DNA from: Buxus sempervirens | Lineage: Eukaryota > Streptophyta > Magnoliopsida > Buxales > Buxaceae | DNA length: 64,000 nucleotides | Assembly: GCA_947561395.2 (NCBI GenBank) | Contig: OX387185.1 | Location: forward strand, 22,387,866 to 22,451,865 | Direction: 5' to 3' | Shown here: positions 1 through 9,660 of the stretch, one piece after another | Layout: every line of letters starts with the position of its first letter | Numbering within the stretch: the first letter of the stretch is position 1 | Made by a program: the position numbers and the translations under genes | The notes under the pieces: model-generated | What the model was told of the DNA's origin: nothing | Database searches by the model: none | What the model saw: only the letters and a program-made list of their open reading frames with translations

Positions 1-914
1 CAAATATATATCCTCAGTGCTCTCTTGAACCTGGTATCTCTGTTCTATCTGGGGATTAGTGTTGATTAAGATGCATGCCAAAAAATAATAATAATAAATA
101 AGGAAAGAAAAAAAAAACAAGGAAGAAAAGAGGATGAAAAAAAAAAAGAAAGAACAAAACTAAACAAAAAAAAGATCTACATGCATCGTTATATGCTCAA
201 CTGTATGCCTGAAATGTTCGATGAAAACATGGTATAACATGTTTATTGTACAGAGTACCCTACATATCATAAAATGAAGGCCACAAAAGAACACCGGTGA
301 GTGCAGTAATGTAGTAAAAATACATCAAAGTTGAAAAAGTCCATAATAGAAATAGAGAGGGGGTATTAATGGTATTTCAGTTGAGGACATTATTCCTAAT
401 AAAAGAAAGTAAAAGGACCATAATCTGCTGTTAGTCCCATTGAAATGGGTCCCAAGAGGGGTGGACTGGCAACAAACTTAACCTTGTCCGTATTTATGCA
501 AAAAACGGTTTTAATTCTTGGCCAGTGTTACTAAAAACCATTCATTACGAGCTAGTACCAACCAGTACTGGTCAGTATGACTTAGTACCGTCACGGCCAA
601 CATCATGACCAGTATCAGGTTTTTAAACCTTGATGCAAATTTACCATGCTCAAACTTGAGCCCCCTCTTTCACGTTAGTTTTCCGAGGCTTTAACACCAA
701 GTGATGATTCTTACTTGGTATAGATGAATGGCAGAAAGAATTCGTGTACTTTTAATTTCAGGAAGTTAGCGCACAATAACAATGGTGATTATGATGATAT
801 ATATTTATCATAATGTTACCTAGCCTTGGATAAGCATCCTCATGCCATTATGGGTTAAAATTTTTAAATGGCCCACTTCCATATGTGAAGAAACTGAATA
901 AAGAACTTTGTTCT
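1..914. other. No gene seen; AT-rich flank or intron
   Basis: I find no convincing coding region here. The sequence is AT-rich with A-runs near 100-175 and no splice-bounded open frame resembling the transporter exons further right. It may be part of a long intron of the ABCD1 gene whose last exons start at 4081, or intergenic DNA. No upstream transporter exon could be recognised, so the two possibilities cannot be separated. Confidence 0.5.
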
Positions 915-1190
915 TGTTAGGAATATAAGTAAATATATAAAAGTTCACGTCTACTATAAGCTTGAGCTTTTAGTAGGAACGGTGTTGTATATGGTATTGG
1001 AGCCTTAAGGTCTTGGGTTGAAACCTCCACTACACCCATTGAGAAAAAAATATTCCACGGGTAAGGCCTCCCTAAAATGGGTTTGAGTCTGGCCCACACG
1101 TGAGGGGGAGTGTTAGGAATATCAGTAAATATATAAAAGTTCTCCTCTATTATAAGCTTGAGCTTTTAGTAGGAATGGTGTTCTATTTCA
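915..1190 (+). mobile_element. TRIM-like miniature LTR retrotransposon
   Basis: Two direct repeats of about 76-80 bp, both starting TGTTAGGAATAT (915-990 and 1111-1190), flank about 120 bp. Directly after the left repeat is TGGTATTGGAGCC (992-1004), close to the TGGTATCAGAGC primer site that pairs with initiator tRNA-Met. Directly before the right repeat is a polypurine tract, TGAGGGGGAG (1101-1110). LTR, PBS, PPT, LTR in 276 bp with no coding capacity is the layout of a terminal-repeat retrotransposon in miniature. The right repeat ends in CA (TTTCA) and the left one is slightly diverged. I saw no clean target duplication, so it could also be a deletion product of a larger Copia element. Confidence 0.65.
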
Positions 1191-1214
1191 CTAGCTCATG
1201 TGAGATGAAATGAA

Positions 1215-1266
1215 CGAGAGAGAGAGAGATGTGGAGGGAGGGAGGAGGAGGAGGCGGGGGGCGCAC
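1215..1266. repeat. GA/GGA low-complexity tract
   Basis: A run of GA followed by GGAGG and G-rich sequence. It is a simple purine repeat and no function is implied. Confidence 0.8.
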
Positions 1267-1489
1267 AGCGGGGCAGGGGCAATGCTATGTAGGCAATAAA
1301 TAGACGAGTGCTTCAACTGCTATGTGATTTTTGTAGGCACTGCTAAGATGTTATGCCTTACAACAACTAGGTGCTGATAGAAAATTGCTAAATGTCACAA
1401 AGGTAAAATCAGAATTCAAATAAAATTTCTATATCTCCAATTTTTATCCAAAAGTAGATAACAAATGCTACATTCTTGCATTTGGCCTT

Positions 1490-1681
1490 TGTAAACAAGA
1501 GAGAAAATAGAGAGAAGAGAGGGAGAATCAATTTTACATCTATATAGTATTTAGTAGTGTACATGAAAGAAAACTATCTCTCTCAAACTTTCCATGACAC
1601 ATACCCATAAGTCACTACGTAAATCACTACTTTCCATAACACACCCATAAATCACTACGTAAATCACTACTTTCTATAACA
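1490..1681 (-). repeat. Copia 3' LTR
   Basis: Begins TGTAAAC and ends CTATAACA on the plus strand. It matches 3359-3584 through the blocks GAGAGAAAATAGAGA and ATAGTATT-AGTAGTGTACATG. It contains a duplicated CATAA-TCACTACGTAAATCACTAC segment. It directly abuts the polypurine tract at 1682. Confidence 0.8.
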
Positions 1682-1697
1682 CTCCCCCTCAAACTGG
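1682..1697 (-). other. Copia polypurine tract
   Basis: On the minus strand this reads as a purine run with GAGGGGGAG immediately before the TGTTATAG start of the 3' LTR, the usual site of plus-strand priming. Confidence 0.7.
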
Positions 1698-1699
1698 AG

Positions 1700-2770
1700 C
1701 ATATATATCATATAAGCCCAGCTTGGAACAAATAAATCCCAATCGATACCCACATATGGGTTTTGTAAATATTTCTGCCAGCTGATCTCCAGACTTCACA
1801 TAAGATATAGAAATATCTCCACTAAGAATCTTATCTCAGATAAAATGACAGTCAACCTCAATGTGCTTTGTCCATTCATGAAAGACAGGATTGGACAATA
1901 TGTGTATGGCAGCTTGATTATCACAATACAATGGAATTGGAGTTGGGATAATAACACCAATCTTTCGAAGAAAGTGTTGCATCCATGTCAACTCACTAGT
2001 GGTGTGAGCCATTGCCCGGTATTCTGCTTTTGCACTAGACCGTGCTACTACAGTCTGTTTTTTACTCTTTCAAGTAACTAGATTGCCACCAAGAAAAGTA
2101 CAGTAACTTGTAGTAGATCTTCTATCTGAAGGAGATCTAGCCCAATCGGCATCAATAAAACCCTCTACTCTCAAATGTCCATTCCATTTGTAAAGAAGCC
2201 CAAAACCAGGTGCTTTGTTCAGATAACGAACAATACGAAGCACAACTTCCCAATGTGGAATTCTTGGAGCATCCAAAAATTGACTAACAACACTCACTGC
2301 ATAAGAAATGTTAGGTCGAATGATAGTTAGGTAATTCAGTTTACCCACCAACCGATGATATCTGCTAGTTTCTTCAAACACCTCCCTATGATCCTTTAAC
2401 AAATTTTGGTTCGGTTCCATAGGGCTTTCAACTGGTTGAGCTCCTAACAGCACTATTTCTTCCAACAGATCAAGGGTGTATTTCCTTTAGGACAGATTAA
2501 TACCTTCTTGAGACCTTGCAACCTCACTACCTAGGAAGTATCGAAGCTTGCCCAAGTCTTTGGTATGAAATTGAGCTTGTAAGAATTCCTTCAATTTGGA
2601 GATCATGTCATGGTCATCCCCAGTAATCACAATATCATCTGCATTCACAATGAGAACAGTATAGCCTACATCAGTACGAGAATGGAAAACCGAATGATCT
2701 ATCTAACATCTATGAAGGCCAAACTCTAATAAAGCATAAAAAAACTTCCTAAATTATGCTCTTTGTGATT
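1700..2770 (-). pseudogene. Copia pol remnant (RT end and RNase H)
   Basis: Minus-strand reading gives the end of a Copia reverse transcriptase and then RNase H. The RT active-site segment reads NADDIVI at about 2640 (the family usually has YVDD). KDLGKLRYFLG follows, then the only long open piece (2465-2070) with SRYHRLVGKLNYL, then SSAKAEYRAM, CDNQAAIHI and HIEVDCHFI typical of Copia RNase H (about 2050-1840). Several stops interrupt it, for example just after GGNLVT and around the LTR-proximal end. Gag, protease and integrase are absent. It is non-functional. Confidence 0.85.
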
Positions 2771-3345
2771 TCTTCAAACCATACAAGGCCTTTTTCAACC
2801 CATAAACCATAATTCTTCGCAGTCAACTTCACAAAAATCATTGGAGAATTAAAACCAAAGAAAAGATTCAGGTTTGGAACTTCGGATTTAATCTCTATAG
2901 AGAAAGTAACCAAATCCAAGAAAATAAAAGAGACCAACAAGAGAAAGTAACAAAACAGTAACCCAACGACTTTAACTCCACTGTTGCATAGTAACCGAGA
3001 TCACAAATCCACAATCCAAAGATACCAAAAGCAACCAAGTTCATTAGTAACGTCAACAACTTCACAACTCAATGCAACAACGACTAGAGCAACATCAACG
3101 ACTTCATAATGCAACATCAAAGCCACAACACCAAAGCCACGTCTTCACAGCGGCAGCACAAAACAAGGAGAACAGCAATCAACAAGAATATTAACGACGA
3201 TCCACAGCAGCATCTCAATCAATGAGAACGGCAATCACATATCAGTAATGAGGTAAAGTAAAAAAAAATAGAAGAGGAAGAAGAAGAAGCAGGAAAAAGA
3301 GAAAGAAGAAAAAAAATTTTTATTTCAGAAACCCCAGATCGTTAT

Positions 3346-3358
3346 GGCTCTAATACCA
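3346..3358 (-). other. Copia primer-binding site (tRNA-iMet)
   Basis: The minus strand reads TGGTATTAGAGCC directly after the 5' LTR. It differs by one base from the canonical initiator-tRNA-Met primer site TGGTATCAGAGCC. Confidence 0.8.
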
Positions 3359-3584
3359 TGTAAACGAGAGAGAAAATAGAGAAAAGAGAGGGAGAATTAA
3401 TTGAATTCTCATGATTTCCATACATCTATATAGTATTCAGTAGTGTACATGAAAGGAAACTTTCTATCTCTCAAACTGTCCATTACACACCCATAAATCA
3501 CTATGTAAATCACTACCTGCCATAACAAGACTTCACATAACACACACCAATAAATCACTATGTAAATCGCTACTTTCTATAAAC
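3359..3584 (-). repeat. Copia 5' LTR
   Basis: Starts TGTAAACGAGAG and ends CTATAAACA on the plus strand. It is longer than its partner because of an extra TTGAATTCTCATGATTTCC block and a short duplication near the right end. The divergence from the partner LTR indicates an old insertion. Confidence 0.8.
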
Positions 3585-4080
3585 AAACCTACCTTTCCAT
3601 ATTGATTGGGATGTATTTATTCACCACATGGTATAAAACTATAGAAAGTACTCTTCTATTTTCTTGATCTGTCATTGATGTAATAAGATGATTCACTGTA
3701 TGCTTTGATTTTTATCCTTCTTGTACTTGTTATGAGTTTAGTTGCCCCGGTGTTGTCTGTGCAGTGCCTTTAAATTCCATAACTATGGAACCATCTTTTC
3801 CAAGCTATCTCCCTGATGCTTTACTTACACAAGTGTGTATATATTATGTCATCCATATTATTCTAATTTATTTGGCTATGATAGAGTATGTACTGCTTTT
3901 TCACTAGTTGGCATTGACATGTTGACAATGTTATGGTTGTTCTTTTAGTCTTTATGATTCCTTTGCAAATGAAGGTTGCTGTTAGTATCTTTCATATATT
4001 TAACTTAATTTTTAATTATATTTTGACTTAAAAAAAATCACATGAAAATATATACTCATTTTACCTCTCTGACCATTCAG

Positions 4081-5950
4081 AGATTTCTTTGCCTGACATG
4101 TCATCATCTGAAAGGACTGATGATTTATCTGATGATGTCATTTCCTTCTCTGATGTTGATATTATCACTCCATCACAAAAGTTGTTGGCTAGGCAGTTGA
4201 CATGGGACATAATACCAGGAAAAAGTCTGCTTGTTACTGGTTAGTGAATTCATGCTCTTCCATTTCTCATGTTATGTATGCCTACTGTTTGACTACATTC
4301 TAAATGTTTTGTTTCTATTTTCAAGGTCCCAATGGGAGTGGGAAGAGTTCTATTTTCAGAGTTCTTCAAGGTTTGTGGCCCACTGTAACTGGAAGACTTT
4401 CTAGACCCAGTCAACATATGTATAAACAATTGGGATCAAGATGTGGAGTCTTCTATGTTCCTCAGCGACCGTACACATGCTTAGGAACCCTAAGAGATCA
4501 AATCATATATCCTCTCTCTCATGAAGAGGCAGAATTGAGGATATCAAAAATGTTTGGAGGAGGTAAGTAACCATGATACATGATGTGTTTGTGCTTTCCA
4601 TGATTTTCCCATCCTATTCGTTTAGATACTGTCATTTATGTGATAGTAGATTATAGTTAGCTGCGAATTGTGAACTATAATATGTTTTCTAGTCTTATAT
4701 TATAAAATATTAGTAACTTGGAGACAATGGAAATAAGTCTTGAATATTTTGACTGATACATTGAATTTGCTTAATATATCAGAAAGTTTTTTTTTTTTTG
4801 AATTGTGGATTTTAGATGCATTTAACTCCAATCTTCAAATCGAATATCTTAACATCTTTCTATGCTCGCTGGTGAATAGAGACCAGAAAATCATTTGATC
4901 TTTCGTGGGATGAAATGCTGAATTTGTTGAATTTTGTAGAACAGTCTAGATGTGAGCGATCTTCAGTTTTATAATATTTGCGATGAAAGGCAATTAATAT
5001 TGGTTATAGCTCTACTTCCTTAAGAAGGTCTGAAAGTGGAGCTGTATTCTGTATTTCAGAATTTACATGCTTCCATAATTTTGTTTTTTTTATTTATTGT
5101 TTCTTTTGGGTTTTTCCTTTCAATTAGTTTTCTTTCTTCGCCGACCCCACTTTGGTGGGAACTGGCTTATGATGATGATGAAGAATTAGTTTTCTTTCTA
5201 TTGTTTTCTGTTCTAGTATCTTCCTATTTTGGTTTAGAAGGAACTTCTTATCAAAATTCAGGTCAAGATTCTGATGTTGCGGCACATTTACTGGATCAAC
5301 ATCTCAAATCTATTATTGAGAACGTTCGGTTAGTCTATCTTCTTGAGAGGGTGGGAAGTTGGGATGCTAGTCTCAACTGGGAGGATGTTTTATCTCTGGG
5401 AGAGCAGCAAAGACTAGGAATGGTAAGCCAAATGTAACCAAAAGCTCAAATTGAATTTGTTTTAAAACTATTAGAGTATATCTGACTACTTGTCTAACTG
5501 CTGCCAACTACTATCTGATAACCAGGCTCGCTTGTTCTTCCACAACCCTAAGTTTGGAATCCTCGATGAGTGCACAAAGTATGCAAAAATTGCATCTGTT
5601 TCCTTTAATTATTTTGCATATTCTTTTCTTTTTATGAAATAGTTCAGCATGGAGACAATGTACTTTATCATGATGGCATCAAATTTGGTTCCAATGGCAG
5701 TGCTACTAGTGTTGATGTTGAAGAACATCTGTACAGGCTAGCAAAAGAGATGGGCATTACCGTTGTCACTTCATCACAAGTATAGTATTATTCAGCTGTG
5801 TAACTCAGTATAATAATTGTTATCCATGCTTTCCACTTCATTCATTTTAATTTTCTGTTGCAGAGGCCTGCCCTCATACCATTCCATTCTGTGGAATTGC
5901 GGTTGATCGATGGTGAGGGCAAGTGGGAGCTGCGCTTAATCAAACATTGA
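4081..5950 (+). CDS. ABCD1: Peroxisomal ABC transporter (ABCD1/COMATOSE-type), last six exons
   Basis: This is the C-terminal nucleotide-binding domain of a full-length plant ABCD transporter, which imports fatty acyl-CoAs and hormone precursors into peroxisomes for beta-oxidation. The exons I infer are 4081-4239, 4326-4562, 5262-5422, 5526-5578, 5701-5779 and 5864-5950, all with GT/AG borders and consistent phases. Seen in order: [17 protein letters not shown], Walker [38 protein letters not shown], signature [11 protein letters not shown], Walker [10 protein letters not shown]-loop [19 protein letters not shown] and [11 protein letters not shown] before TGA at 5948-5950. No stop or frameshift appears in the joined exons. 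The two transmembrane halves and the first NBD are not in the window, so the gene either continues left beyond position 1 through a long intron holding the Copia copy, or only this 3' end survives. An alternative third-exon start near 5239 also keeps the frame; 5262 fits the family's length better. Confidence 0.9.
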
Positions 5951-6699
5951 CCACAGCAGTGCCTCCAAGAACTAGCTTTTGCTCCATCCCGTTGGCACAA
6001 TACCACATTTCCAGCATTGCTGATGTCAAATAATACAAACCAAAATGAGAAGGATCATAACATTTTTCAAGGTCAGAAGCTGTTAAAATGCAGGCCATAG
6101 TTGGTATGAATGCTTTCTGATACAGAATGGAAGCACGATTATCGGTGCCCCAATCTCATGGGGTGGCAGAAATCGATAGGAAGGGTGAAGCACGTTGCCT
6201 GTAAGCATCTGATAAATGTATAAAAAAAAATTTCATGTATAGGGCATGTCCAGGCTTTTAGAGTGGCATGCACCCATCACAATGTAAAACTAGAACATTT
6301 ATCCATTTGATGTAGCAACTTAACAAATATAATGGCAGCGGAAAGTTGGAAAGTGCTTATCCTGAACGCATGATACTATATAGGAAAGGAAAATGAGGTT
6401 CTGGGGTTGAACAATTTACATCCACCACTTATTTTCTTAAAATGATAAAAATATCCTTTAGAAAAAAGACATTGTAAATAAATATTTAATAATTTATCAT
6501 TTAATTGTTTAGGGATTAACATCCATCATTATAAAGAAAATAAATAAAAAATTTGACATCCATCATTATTGAAGAAAACTTACAATGGTTTCTAGTAGAA
6601 ATAATCCCTGAACGAATTTTTATTTTTTGAAACATGACAACTGAATTACTTCATATGAGTTAATCTAACAAAAGATCTATCAGATGATCCTCTTTTAGA
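5951..6699 (+). other. Probable 3' UTR, then gene-free spacer
   Basis: Directly after the stop codon the sequence is non-coding and still moderately GC-balanced to about 6250, which fits a 3' untranslated region. The exact polyadenylation site is not resolved. From about 6300 to 6700 it is AT-rich with no gene that I can support. Confidence 0.4.
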
Positions 6700-7785
6700 A
6701 TATCATTTACAAATAAAGCGGTTTTTTTAACCAGCAACATAAAAACTGATCAATAGATAAGTTTGCAAGTCTATCTACAACAGAGTCAGCTTCTTTACAT
6801 ATATTCTTGATTTTAACTTCCCCGAAGTGAACTATTAGTGGTCTTCACTTCATGTAAAATGCGTTCAATTTGTTAATCAACATCACTAGTTTACCCTTTC
6901 AAAAGGCTACATAGCCGCAGAATCAAATTCGATCTCCACTCCGAAGTCTGCACTTTGGACTCTAATACTCCAGCCACTTCGACATCTTCCAAAAATGCAG
7001 AAGCTTCTGCATCCAATGCGTTAGCCTGCCCCAAAAGTTAGCCACGGCTCCTATGAATATCCAACTACTATCCTTGCAAATGACTCCAATTCTAGCTTGA
7101 CCTGGCCATACTGGTGCCCCATCAACGTTTATATTTATTTATCCATCTTTAGGCCTCTCCCATCTTATATGGCTGAGTTCTTTCTTTTCATGTGTTAGTT
7201 TCCTCGTTGACTGAAAAAGCTTAAGGTATTCCTGCTGCAAAACATTGAAATAGGAAATTGTTGTGTCATTGGCCATATACTCTCAAGTACTACCTTATAT
7301 TTGGTTTTCAACACTATCCAACATAGATTTGCATTGCCATTGTGCCATTATTCTCCAAGTTGTTAGAATGTCCTCCTAAGTTTGCAAACAGCTGAAAGCA
7401 AAATCCTTAAAGGAGTTTTGGTCAACCATCTCATCTAGATGCCATCCCATTGTAGCAAACCAAATAGCTCTGGAGAGAGGGCAATCTAGAAAAAGTTTTT
7501 TACAATTTTCTTGATTATTCTTGCAAAGGACACAATTTTCAGTCCCCACATCTAGGCACCTTTGCAGTAGAACATTAGTCGAAATCCATTGTGAATGCTA
7601 TTCCAAAGAAAGAACTTGATTTTTTTTTTGGTGGGCAAGGGATACGCCACAATTTCTTACATTCTATGTTGCTTTCCATGTTATTAGTCTCTTTGAAAAT
7701 AAGTTTATATGCCAACTCTGTGAGAAGTTGGCATCTACTGACGTAGCCCAACAAAATTTTTTCTTTATCCTTGAAATTGTTGATG
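6700..7785 (-). pseudogene. LINE (non-LTR retrotransposon) 3' ORF fragment
   Basis: The minus strand carries the tail of a plant LINE ORF2 with stops. About 7790-7380 resembles the zinc-binding segment that follows reverse transcriptase, with NVLLQRCLDVG, ENCVLCKNNQENCKKLF and LSRAIWF. About 7190-6720 resembles the RNase H-like domain, with the characteristic NVDGAPVWPGQARIGV start, then ANALDAEASAF. The RT domain itself is absent. The fragment is broken on the right by retrotransposon LTR sequence. A host RVT_3-like pseudogene is possible, but the domain order favours a LINE. Confidence 0.75.
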
Positions 7786-8664
7786 TAGCGCCTGTGCGCA
7801 CTTGAAAATCGGTCGCACGACGAGGTGCATGTGAGAGTGCGTGTAACGCCTCGAACCCGGGTCAGTGCAAACCGGCACCCGACCCGAACCCAGTTCGCTA
7901 CTTTAATAACACGAATTCAGTTCAACAACCAAATACGAAGTGTTACTGGCCCATATCAAATAATCATAAAAAATATACCAGACTAAAGAAATAAGTAATC
8001 CATTCAATTAAGTAACTATCAGAGTGCGGAACATGTATGTGCGGAAGTATAGTCTAAAATTGTAACGCCCCGGATCCGTGTTGTTCAATAAAGATATAAC
8101 ACGTCTCACGGAGGTTAGGCAAGGATCGTTAATCAATTTATGATCGCTGGATAATCATATAGCTATAACCTGACAGAGTGCACATTTCCATTTATGCAAA
8201 ATTGTAACATTTAAACTGAACTAGAATCGTATGGTTCAACCCCAATTAAACTTTAATACATCTCAATTAATTCAAAGTTCTCAAATTCAGAACAGATAAC
8301 CTACTAGTCTAAGGAAGGTAATTGTAATCCTCCTCCCTATAAGCCTCAGCAGGATCTACCCCAGTAATCGCCTCACCACGAGTATCTGAAAAACAAACAA
8401 GACAAACAACGGAGTGAGATACGAATATCTCAGCGAGTAGCACATGCATGCAGAAATAGTTGATCACAATTTAAACTATGCATCGACAAACACCGAATAC
8501 GGTTAAACAACTAACATCAATTCTCAAATCGAAATCAAGACTTGTTCAAATCAAACAAATCACATCTCAGTTAAGTACGGCAACACATCGATTGGTCAAT
8601 GTCATGACTATCGTTTAGTTGATAAATTAAGCATGCCAAGTAGACACTCCACACCTCCATGTAC

Positions 8665-8800
8665 ACAGTTCCGGCCTACTCAGGGTTTCGGATACTCTGA
8701 AATGACGGCCTACTCAGGGTTTCGTCATCCAATGCAGGCCTACTCCCTGGGTTTCTGCATTGACAACCAGGCCTACTCAGGGTTTCTGGCTGCTCTACAC
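8665..8800. repeat. Short tandem repeat GCCTACTCAGGGTTTC
   Basis: Four copies of a roughly 40-bp unit with the core CCTACTCAGGGTTTC. The same core, reverse-complemented (CCCTGAGTAGGCC), is repeated at 30,460-30,570 in unit j. Other members of the family have a different short repeat at this place. Confidence 0.75.
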
Positions 8801-9409
8801 CGGTCGTGGCAACACACAAGGCCATGCAATTCCAACAACCAACAATAACATCACATTACTAAGCTTAAACATCTGGATCCAGGACAAAGCTAGACCAAAA
8901 CAGTAAAACATCGTATAATCTCAATACCAATATCAAAGAAAAACCATTCATTTCATATCATGTAAAACTCATCACAATTCATCACCTGTCCCTCTGGACC
9001 AAGCAGTACCTCAAGTACTTTCAGTATTTTCTCATTTCCGTAACACATGTCATTTGAAAGTAAAACTCAATTCATTCATACCAAGGAAATCTTTACAATA
9101 CATTTAAAGTTTCCAAACCAGTGAAACCAGAATAGAATAACTCCTCAATTAAAACAGTGTATAAAACAGAGGAAATGTAACTAGTAACTCTTAGTGGTTT
9201 GGTATCCGGTATAACATTCATAAATAACCTAAACTCAACTTAAAAGCTTTTAAGTAATTCACTAAATTTTCCTCTAATAGTTTCCTAGGCAAAATAGATT
9301 CCCAGGGTTCCCAAACAAGTGAATAGTGAAGTGGTTTAATCCTCAAGTAACCCAAATACTCTTAGTTAAATCAAATCTCCAATTCAGTAAGCAAAATAGG
9401 GCCTGCGCT

Positions 9410-9660
9410 CACTTCCTGAGGTGGGCGTGAGGTGAGCGCCGGTCAGCGGTAAGGAAACGGGGTAAAATATACTTACCGCTCACTCGACGCTAGGTGAGCG
9501 CAAGCTGAGCGCCAGACGGGCGTGAGGTGGGCGCGAGATTCACGCGAGATGAGCGCCGGGTTTTCTACTAAGCGCGAGCTGAGGGCTAGACGGGCGTGAG
9601 GTGGGCAGTGGGTAGTATTTAACGGGGCGCCTACCTCTTAGGTGAGCGCGAGGTGAGCGG
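9410..9660. repeat. 11-bp GC-rich tandem words in unit b
   Basis: Direct words of the type GGTGAGCGCRA recur with an 11-bp step; six consecutive 11-mers can be read at about 9500-9560, and further words lie around them. This is one helical turn per word. The block is strongly GC-rich within an AT-rich LTR. Confidence 0.75.

Larger units (their letters stand above)
1490..3584 (-). mobile_element. Ty1/copia LTR retrotransposon remnant
   Basis: Two similar LTRs (1490-1681 and 3359-3584) bound about 1.7 kb. On the minus strand the order is 5' LTR, primer site TGGTATTAGAGCC (3358-3346), degraded leader, Copia reverse transcriptase and RNase H remnants (about 2770-1700), polypurine tract (1697-1682) and 3' LTR. 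Protease and integrase are missing, so the copy has a large internal deletion as well as stops. No exact 5-bp target duplication is visible (left flank GCCTT, right flank AACCT). It sits just upstream of the transporter exons and may lie in one of that gene's introns. Confidence 0.85.

Noticed and set aside
1337..1402. Exon-like stretch between AG and GT after TTTTTGTAG, open in one frame
   Set aside because: Its translation does not resemble any part of ABCD1 that I recognise, and the stretch is short enough to be chance.
8633..8848. Open frame with repeated AYSGF-like peptides (also 30,377-30,580 on the other strand)
   Set aside because: It is produced by a short tandem repeat in a solo LTR; no domain, no conserved start, and it occurs in either direction.
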